From: Micromonospora wenchangensis
Lineage (GTDB): Bacteria; Actinomycetota; Actinomycetes; Mycobacteriales; Micromonosporaceae
DNA: 64,000 nt
Direction: 5' to 3'
Assembly (NCBI RefSeq): GCF_002210435.1
Contig: NZ_MZMV01000003.1
Location: forward strand, 62,001-126,000
Below the pieces are notes generated by a model. It did not search any database. It was not told where the DNA came from and was given only the letters and a program-made list of their open reading frames with translations. Shown piece by piece: positions 34,999 to 43,227 of the stretch; positions within the stretch are counted from its first letter, which is position 1, and the number at the start of each line of letters is the position of its first letter. Both the position numbers and the translations under genes were made by a program.

Positions 34999-35943
34999 AT
35001 GACGGCGCTCGACGCGGTCGCCGTCCACCTGCCGCCGCACCGCGTCCCCATCGAGAGCCTGGCCGGCCCGCTGGAGCTGACCGAGATGCAGGTCCGGCTG
35101 TTCCGCCGGTTCCACGGTCTCGACCAGGTACGCCGCGATCCCGACCGGTCCCTGGCCGACCTGCTCCGGCAGGCCGCGACCGGGCTCACCGCCCTGCGCG
35201 GGCAGGAGCACCGGGTCCGGTTCGTGCTGTACGGGCGGGCGTTCCCCGTCGTCGTGCCGTACCCGGTCAACCCGTTGCACGACGTGTGCCGCGCGCTGGG
35301 GCTCGGCCACGCGGTCTCCTTCACCCTGACCCAGCAGTCCTGTGCCAGCGCGCTGCTCGCCGTCGAGATGGCCGGCCGGCTGCTGGCCGCCGAGCCGGGG
35401 CCGCACCCGCCGGGCGGGGGGCCGCTGGCGCTGGTGCTCACCGCCGAGAAGGCGTTCACCAGGGACGCCCAGTTCATCCCGGAGACCTCGGTGTTCAGCG
35501 AGGGGGCGTCGGCGTGCCTGGTCAGCCTCGACGGCCCCCGGGACCGGCTGCTCGGCTACGCGTGCCGGCAGCGGGGCGAGTTCGACGTCGCCGGTGGCGC
35601 GTCCGGCGCGCAGTTCCAGCGCGAGTACCGGCCGGCGCTGGCGGACGTGATCGGCCGGGCCCTCACGGTGGCCGGGGTGGACCTCGACGACATCCGGCTG
35701 ATCCTGCCGCACAACGTCAACGTGGTGACCTGGCAACGGCTGAGCCGGCTGATCGGGTTCCCCCGCGACCGGGTGCTGCTGGACAACGTCCGGGAGACCG
35801 GCCACGTGTTCTGCGCGGACGCGTTCACCAACTACCTGACCGCCCGCGACCGGGGCCTGCTGAGCCCGGGTGACCGTTACCTGGTCGCGGCGGTCGGGGC
35901 CGGCGAGGGCGCGACCTTCGCCGCGATGGTCTTCGCCCACTGA
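34999..35943 (+). CDS. Beta-ketoacyl-ACP synthase III-like (KAS III) enzyme
   Basis: This 314-residue thiolase-fold protein resembles FabH. The nucleophile is Cys115 in QQSCASALLAVEMAG and the general base is His238 in LPHNVN. The third residue, Asn in FabH (GNTSA), is replaced: the aligned segment reads GHVFCADAFTNY (His269, Asp274). In secondary-metabolite KAS III proteins such changes occur in enzymes that transfer acyl groups rather than condense them, so an acyl-transfer role is possible. It is followed 64 bp later by a related gene lacking the Cys, and the two probably form a pair. It could make or pass on a starter unit. Confidence 0.88.
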   Translation: MTALDAVAVHLPPHRVPIESLAGPLELTEMQVRLFRRFHGLDQVRRDPDRSLADLLRQAATGLTALRGQEHRVRFVLYGRAFPVVVPYPVNPLHDVCRALGLGHAVSFTLTQQSCASALLAVEMAGRLLAAEPGPHPPGGGPLALVLTAEKAFTRDAQFIPETSVFSEGASACLVSLDGPRDRLLGYACRQRGEFDVAGGASGAQFQREYRPALADVIGRALTVAGVDLDDIRLILPHNVNVVTWQRLSRLIGFPRDRVLLDNVRETGHVFCADAFTNYLTARDRGLLSPGDRYLVAAVGAGEGATFAAMVFAH

Positions 35944-35965
35944 CACCGCGATGGTCTTCGCCCAC
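35921..35965 (+). repeat. 20-bp tandem direct repeat at the end of the KAS III gene
   Basis: CCGCGATGGTCTTCGCCCAC occurs at 35921-35940, the last codons of the KAS III gene, and again at 35946-35965, just past its stop. The copies are exact with a 25-bp period, which marks a recent local duplication in the intergenic space before the next gene. Confidence 0.9.
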
Positions 35966-36007
35966 CGGGACCGCCCACCGGCCGGACACCGAGGAAGGAG
36001 CACCGCG

Positions 36008-36925
36008 ATGGCGGTCCCGTCGACCGACCTGCACCTGATCCGGGCCGCCCGGCGGGTCTTCACCGGGCCGTCCACGCTGCTGGACGACCCGAAGCAGCGG
36101 GCCCGGTCCGCCCGCTACCTGGCCGACCTGGCCCACCCGTACGGGCTGGAGCTGCCGGACGGCCCGGGGCAGGAGGCGCTGGGCCGGTCCCACGCGGAGA
36201 TGGCCGAGGCGCTGATCGGGGCGCTCGTGCCGCCACACGAACCGGTGGACCTGCTCGTGCTGGCGTTCGCCCGGCACGACGTGCTGCCCGGCCGGGCCAC
36301 CGCCACCTACCTGAGCCACCTCTGCCCGGGGACGCCGCTCTCCTTCGCCGTCTGCGACCAGGGGCCGGCGGCGGTCGTCAGCGGTCTCCGGCTCGCCCAC
36401 GCGTACGCGTCCCCGGACGGCGGCACCACGGCCCTGCTGATCGCCGTCGACCAGGCTGTGCTGCCGTACCGCACGCCGACGCCCGCCCCGGCCCGGCAGC
36501 AGGCCGTCGCCATGCTCTACCGCACCGCCCCGGTGGCCGGGACGGAGCCGGGGCCGGACCCCGCTGGCGACGTGGTGCCCGCCCCGGCCCGGATGACGGT
36601 GCTCCGCCAGCATCCCGACGTGGCGGCCGGCGACGTCGCGGCGCTGGCCGGGTCCGAACTGGCCGCGCTGTCGGCGGGCCGGCCCGACACCCGGATCGTG
36701 CTCGGCGTCGACCTCGCCGCGGCCTGGCCGGCGCACCCGACCGGCGGGGTGACCGTCGCCCCGCCGGGGCAGCCGGTCACCGGACCGTGGTGGACCCTGC
36801 TCGACGTCCTCGCCGCCGGCCCGGCCCGGTCCGGGCCGGTGCTGACCGCCGACTACGACCCGGACCTGCGCTACCTCTGCCTGACCGGCTGGGAGACCAC
36901 CCCGGTCGACACCCGCCCCCGCTGA
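36008..36925 (+). CDS. KAS III-like protein without the catalytic cysteine (partner subunit)
   Basis: This 305-residue protein aligns with the KAS III just upstream: SFAVCDQGPAAVVSGLRLA corresponds to SFTLTQQSCASALLAVEMA. The nucleophile Cys is replaced by Pro120, and a Cys appears four positions earlier. The region matching the histidine motif (IVLGVDLAAAWP) has no His. The C-terminus aligns with the last strand of the fold (DLRYLCLTGWE). It is therefore an inactive thiolase-fold protein, plausibly a structural or specificity subunit of a heterodimer, as chain length factors are for type II KS. The ATG at 36008 has GAGGAAGGAG upstream. It ends 18 bp from the convergent aminotransferase gene. 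Confidence 0.8.
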   Translation: MAVPSTDLHLIRAARRVFTGPSTLLDDPKQRARSARYLADLAHPYGLELPDGPGQEALGRSHAEMAEALIGALVPPHEPVDLLVLAFARHDVLPGRATATYLSHLCPGTPLSFAVCDQGPAAVVSGLRLAHAYASPDGGTTALLIAVDQAVLPYRTPTPAPARQQAVAMLYRTAPVAGTEPGPDPAGDVVPAPARMTVLRQHPDVAAGDVAALAGSELAALSAGRPDTRIVLGVDLAAAWPAHPTGGVTVAPPGQPVTGPWWTLLDVLAAGPARSGPVLTADYDPDLRYLCLTGWETTPVDTRPR

Positions 36926-36943
36926 CCGGCCCCCGCCGGCCCG

Positions 36944-37969
36944 TCAGTCGCCGACGGCCAGGATGGTCCGGGCGACGGCGCACAGCCGCTCGTTCGCCTC
37001 GTCAGGGCCGACGGTGATCCGGACCCCCGCGCCGGGCAGGGCCATCACCAGGATGCCGGCGTCGCGGGCCCGCTCGGCGAACGGGACCGCCCGCTCCCCC
37101 AGCGGCAGCCAGACGAAGTTCGCCTCGCTGGGGGCCACGGTGAGGCCGATCCCGCGCAGCCCGTCGATCAGCCGGGCCCGCGAGGACGCCAGGTCGGCGC
37201 AGCGCCGGGTCAGCTCGGGGGTGACCGCCTCGTCGAGGCTCGCCACCGCCGCCGCCTGGGCCAGGCTGTTCGGGAAGAACACCGCGCCCATCATGCCGGC
37301 CAGTGGCGTCACCCGGGGTGGCACCACCGCGTAGCCGACGCGCAGCGCGGCCAGCCCGTACGCCTTGGAGAAGGTGCGCAGGACGCAGACGTTGTCGTGG
37401 GCGCGGAACAGGTCCATCCCGTCGGGCACCTGCGGGTCGGTGACGAACTCCCGGTACGCCTCGTCGATGATCACCGGCACGTCGGCCGGGATCCGGGCCA
37501 GGAACGCCTCGATCTCGTCGCGGTGCAGCACCGCCCCGGTCGGGTTGTTCGGGTTGCACAGCAGCACTGCTCGGGTCTGGTCGGTCACGGCGGCGGCCAT
37601 CGCCGGCAGGTCGTGGCGGTAGCCGTCCATCTTCACGGGCACGCCCCGGGCCCCGACGTTGCGGATGATCAGCGGGTAGCCCTCGAAGGACAGCGCCGGG
37701 TGCACCACCTCGGGCTTCGGCCCGAGCGCCTGGACGAGGTGCTGGCACAGCCCGGCCGAACCGGGCCCGACGAGGATCGACTCCGGTCCCACACCCAACC
37801 GCGCGGCCAGCGCGCCGCGCAACGCGGCGGCGGTCCGGTCCGGGTACCGCTGGAGGGCGGCGGCCCCGTCCTCGACGATCCGCCGGATGCTCGGCAGCGG
37901 CGGGTACGGCGTCTCGTTCATCGACAGGTCGGCCGGCGGTTGGGTGCCGACGGGGGTGGCAGTGGTCAT
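36944..37969 (-). CDS. PLP-dependent aminotransferase, HisC-like (class I/II fold)
   Basis: This 341-residue enzyme resembles histidinol-phosphate or aromatic aminotransferases. It has CNPNNPTGA, the DEAYREF motif, and the PLP lysine in TFSKAYGLAALRVGYA. It is the last gene of the five-gene terpene operon, 6 bp after the FAD monooxygenase stop. No other histidine biosynthesis gene is present, so a pathway-specific role is likely: amination of a ketone or aldehyde in the metabolite, or supply of an aromatic precursor. Confidence 0.9.
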   Translation of the reverse strand: MTTATPVGTQPPADLSMNETPYPPLPSIRRIVEDGAAALQRYPDRTAAALRGALAARLGVGPESILVGPGSAGLCQHLVQALGPKPEVVHPALSFEGYPLIIRNVGARGVPVKMDGYRHDLPAMAAAVTDQTRAVLLCNPNNPTGAVLHRDEIEAFLARIPADVPVIIDEAYREFVTDPQVPDGMDLFRAHDNVCVLRTFSKAYGLAALRVGYAVVPPRVTPLAGMMGAVFFPNSLAQAAAVASLDEAVTPELTRRCADLASSRARLIDGLRGIGLTVAPSEANFVWLPLGERAVPFAERARDAGILVMALPGAGVRITVGPDEANERLCAVARTILAVGD

Positions 37970-37975
37970 CGTCGC

Positions 37976-39250
37976 TCACTTCGTCGCGGGGCCGGCGGGA
38001 ACGGGTGGCTGGGCGTGCCGGTCGGTGAGCAGCCCGAGCTGGTACATCCGGTCGACCAGGGACAGCGGTCGGACGTTCGTGCCGGACAGGTTCCCGGCGG
38101 TGAGCCCGAGCAGCCGGGGGTTGGCCGCGGTGCGCCGCATCATCCGCGCCCCGAGCAGCCGGGGCAGCCCCGACACGCTGGTGATCATGCGGGCGGCGTT
38201 GTGGCTGACCGTGGCGACGTGGTCGAGCTGTGGCCGGCGGGCGGCGTCGTAGTCCCGCAGCGCCCGGTCCACGACGGCGTCGTCCAGGCCGCCCGCACCG
38301 GCGGCCAGGCCGGCGGCGAGGGTCTCGGCGTCGGCGAGGGAGCTGTTCACGCCCTGCGCCGCCATCGGGTGCACCGCGTGGGCGGCCTCCCCGAGCAGGG
38401 CGAGGCCGGGCACGGTCAACCGTGCCGCCCGTAGCCGGTAGACGGCGAGGAGCTGCCGCCGGTGCAGGTTCGCCCGCAGGGCCGCGCCCAGCGGCCGGAC
38501 GGCCGGCACCCCGGCGAGCAGCCGGTCGCACCAGTCGGCCAGGTCGGCGGTGCTGCGGCCGCGGAACTCGTCAGGGGTCACCTGGACGTAGACCCGGCAC
38601 CGCCCGCCGGGCAGCGGGTAGACCAGGCACAGGCCCCGCTCGGTGCGGTAGGCCGACACCTCGTCGGCCACCTGCACGCCGGGCACGTCGAAGGCGACCA
38701 GGCCGTGCGGGTACTCCCGCCGCTCGACGTCGATGCCGACGGCCTTGCGCAGCGGCGAGGACATCCCGTCGGCGGCGACCACCAGCGCCGCCCGGATCTC
38801 CTGCCCGCCGTCGCCGCCGGTGACCCGGACCCCGGTGACCCGGCCGTCGGCGGCGCACAGCGGGCCGGTGACCCGCTGACCCCACCGGATCTCGACGGTG
38901 GCGGGCAGCCCGTCGGCGAGCACGGCACGCAGGTCGCCGTAGTCGGCGCAGAGGATCTGCCGGTACCCGCCGGGCAGGGTGCCGTAGTCGAGGGCGAGCA
39001 GCGGACGGCCCTGCGGGTCGCGGATGGCCAGCCGGTCGACCGGGCACGCGCCGGTGGCCCGCAGGGCGTCGAGCACACCCCAGCCGTCCAGGATGCGTAC
39101 CGTCTCGGGTTGCAGGATCTCACCCTTGGCGATCGACGCGGGGGTGCGTTGCCGGTCGAGCACCAGCACCCGCAGCCCCCGCGCGCCGAGCGCACGGGCG
39201 GCGGCCAGGCCGCCGGCCCCGGCACCGACCACGACGACGTCGGCGCTCAT
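37976..39250 (-). CDS. FAD-dependent monooxygenase (group A), putative terpene epoxidase
   Basis: This 424-residue flavoprotein has the N-terminal GxGxxG motif (VVVVGAGAGGLAAARALGARG), the DG motif (VVAADGMSSPLRKA) and the second FAD motif LALLGEAAHAVHPMAAQGVN (GE instead of GD). It belongs to the PHBH/squalene-epoxidase-like group. It overlaps the terpene cyclase stop by 4 nt, which fits a role in epoxidising the prenyl chain before cyclisation, as in meroterpenoid pathways. Hydroxylation of another intermediate is the alternative. Confidence 0.88.
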   Translation of the reverse strand: MSADVVVVGAGAGGLAAARALGARGLRVLVLDRQRTPASIAKGEILQPETVRILDGWGVLDALRATGACPVDRLAIRDPQGRPLLALDYGTLPGGYRQILCADYGDLRAVLADGLPATVEIRWGQRVTGPLCAADGRVTGVRVTGGDGGQEIRAALVVAADGMSSPLRKAVGIDVERREYPHGLVAFDVPGVQVADEVSAYRTERGLCLVYPLPGGRCRVYVQVTPDEFRGRSTADLADWCDRLLAGVPAVRPLGAALRANLHRRQLLAVYRLRAARLTVPGLALLGEAAHAVHPMAAQGVNSSLADAETLAAGLAAGAGGLDDAVVDRALRDYDAARRPQLDHVATVSHNAARMITSVSGLPRLLGARMMRRTAANPRLLGLTAGNLSGTNVRPLSLVDRMYQLGLLTDRHAQPPVPAGPATK

Positions 39251-40947
39251 CGGGCGACCGCGCCGGGTGTGACGCCGGCCCGCCCGGCCACGGCACGCCG
39301 GTACTCACCGAGCGCCCGCAGCGCGACCGCCTGGGTAATCACCGCGTTGGGGTAGCGCAGGTGGTGGCGGATGTAGTTGCAGACCCGGGTGGCCGGCCAG
39401 CCACCGTCGGGCCCGGCGGCGGCGAGCAGCCAGGAGACCCCCCGGTCGACCGCGTCGGTGGCCTCCGGGTCACCGCTGGCCAGCAGCCCCTGCACGGCCC
39501 AGCCGGTCTCCTCGACCGACCCGGCGGTGCCGTCGCCGGGCCCCCACGACCCGTCGGGCAGTTGGGTGTCGCGCAGCCAGCGCACCGCCCGCCGGACCAC
39601 GTCGTGCCGGGCGTGCCCGACCCGGGACAGCGTCGCCACCACCACGGCCGTGCCGGAGGTGTGGTCGCGGTACCACAGGTTCTCGTAGCTGCCGTCGGGG
39701 CGCGCGGCGGTCAGCAGCCAGGCCGCCCCCGCGGCGATCGCCGGGTGGTCGTCGGGGTGCCCCGCGTCGTGCAGGGCGAGCACGGCCTGGCTGGTGATGG
39801 CGGGGCAGGGGCCGTCGTTGGCGAGTTTGGTGTCGCGTACCCACAGGCTCCACGAGCCCCGGCTGTCCTGCCGGCCGACGAGCCAGTCCAGGCCACCGCG
39901 CAGCACCGGGTCGGTGCCGGCGTCGGGGTAGCCGGCGAGCGCCGAGAGGATCTCGGCGGACTCCAGGGTCACCGGCCAGCCGCCCACGTTGGAGTAGCTC
40001 CACCCGCCCGGTGGCACGTCCAGCACCGTGAACGCGGTCGGCTTCCGGGTGGCGTGGAAGAACTCGCGGGTGGGGCGCAGCCGGGGGTCGGCGGCGTACC
40101 CGGCGGCGATCAGCCCGGTCACCGCGTACCCGGAGCGGGTCAGGTCGAGGTTGGCCACCGCGTCCCAGGCGCCGTCGGGGCGGACCGCGCGGCGCAGCCA
40201 GCCCGTCACGGCGGTGGCGATGTCGGGGGCCTCGCCGGAGCGGGCCAGGCCGAGCAGGACCAGGGCGGCGGGCCACGGGTCCTCGCTCAACGCGCCGGTG
40301 CGGCCCTCGTGGTCGTAGATCGCGCGCAGCAGCCGCAGCGCCGCCGGGCGGGCCCGGCGCAGGGTGGCCCGGCGCAGCCGCCCGGTGGGCAGCAGGTCGG
40401 CCTGCATCAGGGCCAACCCGATGAACGGCGCGGTACGGAACGACAGGCGCTGGCGGCGGACCCGGTCGAACAGGACGATCTCCAGCGGCAGCCGGCGCAG
40501 CGGGCCCGCCTCGGCGGTCATCCCGGCCATGGTCAGCAGTTGCCGGCAGAGCAGCGAGATGGCCGGGTCGGTGACCGTGTCGACGCCGCCCATCGCGGCC
40601 AGCCGGGCCCGCCCGGCGGCGATCGCCTCGGCGCTGTCGGCCGGCGCGGTCAGGGCCAGCGCGGCGACTGCGACGGCGGTGGCGACGACCTCGCTGTCGG
40701 CCCCCACCACCCCACCCCAGCCGCCGTCGTCGTGCTGCTGCCGGCGCAGCCATCCGGTGCCGGCGTCGACGAGGTCGGCGCTGCCCACCGGGTCGGCGGC
40801 GTGCAGGGCGGCCACCGTGCCGGCGGTGCCCAGCACCGAGGCCGGCGGGTCGTCGCCGAACACCCCGTCGGGGCGCTGCCGGCGCAGCAGCGCCTCCGCG
40901 CCGCGGGTGATGGCCCGGTCGAGGGCCTCGGTGGGCACAGCGGTCAT
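39247..40947 (-). CDS. Class II terpene cyclase-like protein (squalene-hopene cyclase fold) lacking DxDD
   Basis: This 566-residue protein is built of alpha/alpha-barrel repeats with several QW-like motifs (QHDDGGWGG, RPDGAWD, PPGGWSYSNVGGW, QDSRGSWSLW, LPDGSWGPG). At the place of the catalytic DxDDTA motif of squalene-hopene cyclases, or DCTAE of oxidosqualene cyclases, it reads PVTLESAEILSAL: the acid position is Leu328 and the next residue is Glu329. The neighbours are a polyprenyl synthase, a UbiA prenyltransferase and an FAD monooxygenase, all with overlapping stops and starts, so a meroterpenoid cyclase acting on an epoxidised prenyl chain is likely. Glu329 could be the acid. The ATG at 40947 overlaps the UbiA stop and is preceded by GGAGGA. 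Confidence 0.85.
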   Translation of the reverse strand: MTAVPTEALDRAITRGAEALLRRQRPDGVFGDDPPASVLGTAGTVAALHAADPVGSADLVDAGTGWLRRQQHDDGGWGGVVGADSEVVATAVAVAALALTAPADSAEAIAAGRARLAAMGGVDTVTDPAISLLCRQLLTMAGMTAEAGPLRRLPLEIVLFDRVRRQRLSFRTAPFIGLALMQADLLPTGRLRRATLRRARPAALRLLRAIYDHEGRTGALSEDPWPAALVLLGLARSGEAPDIATAVTGWLRRAVRPDGAWDAVANLDLTRSGYAVTGLIAAGYAADPRLRPTREFFHATRKPTAFTVLDVPPGGWSYSNVGGWPVTLESAEILSALAGYPDAGTDPVLRGGLDWLVGRQDSRGSWSLWVRDTKLANDGPCPAITSQAVLALHDAGHPDDHPAIAAGAAWLLTAARPDGSYENLWYRDHTSGTAVVVATLSRVGHARHDVVRRAVRWLRDTQLPDGSWGPGDGTAGSVEETGWAVQGLLASGDPEATDAVDRGVSWLLAAAGPDGGWPATRVCNYIRHHLRYPNAVITQAVALRALGEYRRAVAGRAGVTPGAVAR

Positions 40948-41981
40948 GACACGTCCTCCATGGCGGCTCGACGGGGGGTGGCCAGCGCCAGCGCGGGTCG
41001 TCCGGTGCCGAGTTCGTGCCCGGCGCGCATCATCCGCTGCGCCCACCAGGTCAGGACGACCATCGGCAGCGCCAGCAGCAGCTGCGGGCCGACCCCGAGC
41101 CCCAGCCCGACCAGGGCCGAGGCCAGCACCACCCGCTCCACCACCAGGACGGCGTGCGCCCGCAACGCCACCAGCACGGGCATGTCGGCGCGGTGTGCGA
41201 CGAGCGGGGCCAGGGCGGCGACGCCCAGCGCCACCACGACGGCGAGCGTCGCCAGGTAGCCGGCCCGTCGGGCGGGGTCGGCCAGCAGTCCGGCGGCCAG
41301 CGCGGCGGCGACGGTGCCGGCGTAGAGGGCCAGCACCGTGCGCACCGCGAACGGCGCGCCGCGGCGCACCGGCAGGGTGCGGTAGCCGCCGGCCCGGTCA
41401 CCGTCCATGTCGCGCAGCGCACCGACCAGGTTGGACATCGTGTCGTGCGCCCAGAACGCGAGCATCGAGGCGAGCAGCACCGGCACCGCCGACGGCTGCT
41501 GCGGGGACAGTCCGACGGTCAGCGTGCCGTAGAGCAGCGCGATCGCGCCGAGCGCGCCCCGGACCAGGTTGCCGGCGATGCCGCGTGCCTTGCACCAGCG
41601 GCTGTAGGCGACGATGCCGAACGCGGCGAGCACCGCCGCCGAGGTGGTGCCCCACCCGCCGAGCACCGCCAGCGACGCCAGCACCGCGAAGCAGGCGCAG
41701 CCGCACCACAGCGCCGTACGGGCGGCCAGCCGGCCGGACGGGATCGGCCGGTGCGGCTTGCTGCCGGCGTCGAGGTCCCGGTCGAAGTAGTCGCCGAGGT
41801 AGTGGCCGCCGAGCCAGCCGGCGGTCGGGGCGGCCCAGGCCGACAGCAGCAGCCACGGGTGGTGCGGCCCGTCGGCCAGGGCCGCACCGGCGAGGCCGAC
41901 CAGCCCGACGTACCACAGGGTGTACGGGCGCCAGGTCTCGACGTGTGCCCGCAGCGCCCGTACCGCGCCGGCCGCGCTCAC
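40944..41981 (-). CDS. UbiA-family membrane prenyltransferase
   Basis: This 345-residue integral membrane protein has about eight or nine hydrophobic segments. The first Asp-rich motif reads GDYFDRDLD (residues 63-71; usual form NDxxDxxxD, so the Asn is Gly), followed by SKPHRPIPSG. The second is DMDGDRAGGYRTLPV. These bind the Mg2+-prenyl diphosphate. It should transfer a polyprenyl group to an aromatic or other nucleophilic acceptor at the membrane. The GTG start at 41981 overlaps the stop of the polyprenyl synthase gene by 4 nt (GTGA), and its own stop overlaps the terpene cyclase start. Confidence 0.92.
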   Translation of the reverse strand: MSAAGAVRALRAHVETWRPYTLWYVGLVGLAGAALADGPHHPWLLLSAWAAPTAGWLGGHYLGDYFDRDLDAGSKPHRPIPSGRLAARTALWCGCACFAVLASLAVLGGWGTTSAAVLAAFGIVAYSRWCKARGIAGNLVRGALGAIALLYGTLTVGLSPQQPSAVPVLLASMLAFWAHDTMSNLVGALRDMDGDRAGGYRTLPVRRGAPFAVRTVLALYAGTVAAALAAGLLADPARRAGYLATLAVVVALGVAALAPLVAHRADMPVLVALRAHAVLVVERVVLASALVGLGLGVGPQLLLALPMVVLTWWAQRMMRAGHELGTGRPALALATPRRAAMEDVS

Positions 41982-42997
41982 GCCGTCTCGCTCGTCATCC
42001 AGTGCGCGATGCCGGCGAGCACGGTGGCGCTGGGGGACGGGGCGAGCCCGGCCAGCTCGGTCAGTGCCCGCTCGGCGTGCTCCACCATCTGCCGGCGGGC
42101 GCTGCGCACCGCGTCGACCTCGGTGAGCAGGCCGGCGACCCACTCGACGTCCCCCGGGCCGGCCCCGCGCCGGTGCAGCACGGCCATCAGTTCCACCCGG
42201 GCGGCGTCGGTGGCGGCGTCGTAGGCGAGCAGCAGCGGCAGGGTGGGCCGGCCGTTGTTGAGGTCGCTGGTGGCCGGCTTGCCGGTCTGTTCGGGGGTGG
42301 CCACGTAGGACAGCAGGTCGTCGCGGATCTGGAAGGCGACGCCGAGGTGTTCGCCGTAGCGGGCCAGTGCGGCGGCGACCTGCGGTTCGGCGCCGCCGAG
42401 CAGCGCGCCGACGTGACACACGGCGCGGAACAGCGCGCCGGTCTTGAGCCGGATCATCTCGGCGTAGCTGCGGGCGCCCTCGTCGAGGTCGCCGACGAGC
42501 TGCGTTTCGAGCATCTGCCCCCGGCACAGGTCCCGGCCGGCCTCGGCCAGGGCCGCGACGGCGGCGGCGACGTGCCCGGCCGGCGCGGTCGCCCCGGACT
42601 CCACAATGGACTGGAAGGCCGTGAAGATGAGGTGGTCGCCCACCACGATGGCGTTGGGGATGCCGAAGGCGACGGGCACCGCCGGGCGGCCCCGGCGCAG
42701 CGTGTCGGCGTCGATGATGTCGTCGTGCACGAGCGTCGCGACGTGCAGGTACTCCATCCCCAGCGCGGCCGGCAAGACGTCGGCCGGCGATCCGCCCACC
42801 GACTCGGCCGCGTGCAGCGTCATCATCGGACGGAGCAGCTTGCCCGCCGGCAGCAGGGCGTAGCGGGCGATGCCGACCAACGGGTCGGTCGACTCCGGCC
42901 ACCGGCGTCCGAGTTCCGCGTGCAGCAGCCGCCCCGATTCGCTGTGGGCAAGGTCGTCGATGAAGGGCGGATATCGCGTGAAACCAGTAACCGTCAT
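41978..42997 (-). CDS. Polyprenyl diphosphate synthase (probably geranylgeranyl)
   Basis: This 339-residue trans-prenyltransferase elongates allylic diphosphates with IPP. The first Asp-rich motif is DDIID in LVHDDIIDADT, with GKLLRP upstream. The second is FQIRDDLLSY, in which the last Asp of DDxxD is Ser. A small residue (Ala) five positions before the first motif argues for a C20 or longer product. The ATG at 42997, with GAAAGGG upstream, is preferred over an in-frame ATG 25 codons earlier. It heads the terpene operon; the 230-bp AT-richer gap before it (42998-43227) should hold the promoter, but I could not define it. Confidence 0.92.
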   Translation of the reverse strand: MTVTGFTRYPPFIDDLAHSESGRLLHAELGRRWPESTDPLVGIARYALLPAGKLLRPMMTLHAAESVGGSPADVLPAALGMEYLHVATLVHDDIIDADTLRRGRPAVPVAFGIPNAIVVGDHLIFTAFQSIVESGATAPAGHVAAAVAALAEAGRDLCRGQMLETQLVGDLDEGARSYAEMIRLKTGALFRAVCHVGALLGGAEPQVAAALARYGEHLGVAFQIRDDLLSYVATPEQTGKPATSDLNNGRPTLPLLLAYDAATDAARVELMAVLHRRGAGPGDVEWVAGLLTEVDAVRSARRQMVEHAERALTELAGLAPSPSATVLAGIAHWMTSETA

Positions 42998-43227
42998 AGC
43001 GTGTCGACCCTTTCGCAAAGGCTCGGCCCAGCCGGCACGCGAGACGTTACCTGCCGGTCCGTCCATGAACAACCTTCGGAAAACTGCGCCAGCTATGGAG
43101 AAACACGAATGTCACGAACCTATTCACCGGCAAATCGGTCGATGCCAGAGAAATCCGCTGAACTGCTCACCGTGCGTCACACGGCACCGGGAAAACAGGT
43201 ACGAACGTCGGATCACCCGTCGGCGGA

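Noticed and set aside
33649..36075. Reading the GT1 gene upstream into an 808-residue protein
   Set aside because: The extra N-terminus overlaps the divergent KAS III gene and has antisense composition; the family N-terminus begins at the GTG at 34830.
40944..42902. A UbiA protein extended by 300 residues at the N-terminus
   Set aside because: The extension is the out-of-frame shadow of the polyprenyl synthase gene; the GTG at 41981 overlaps the synthase stop.
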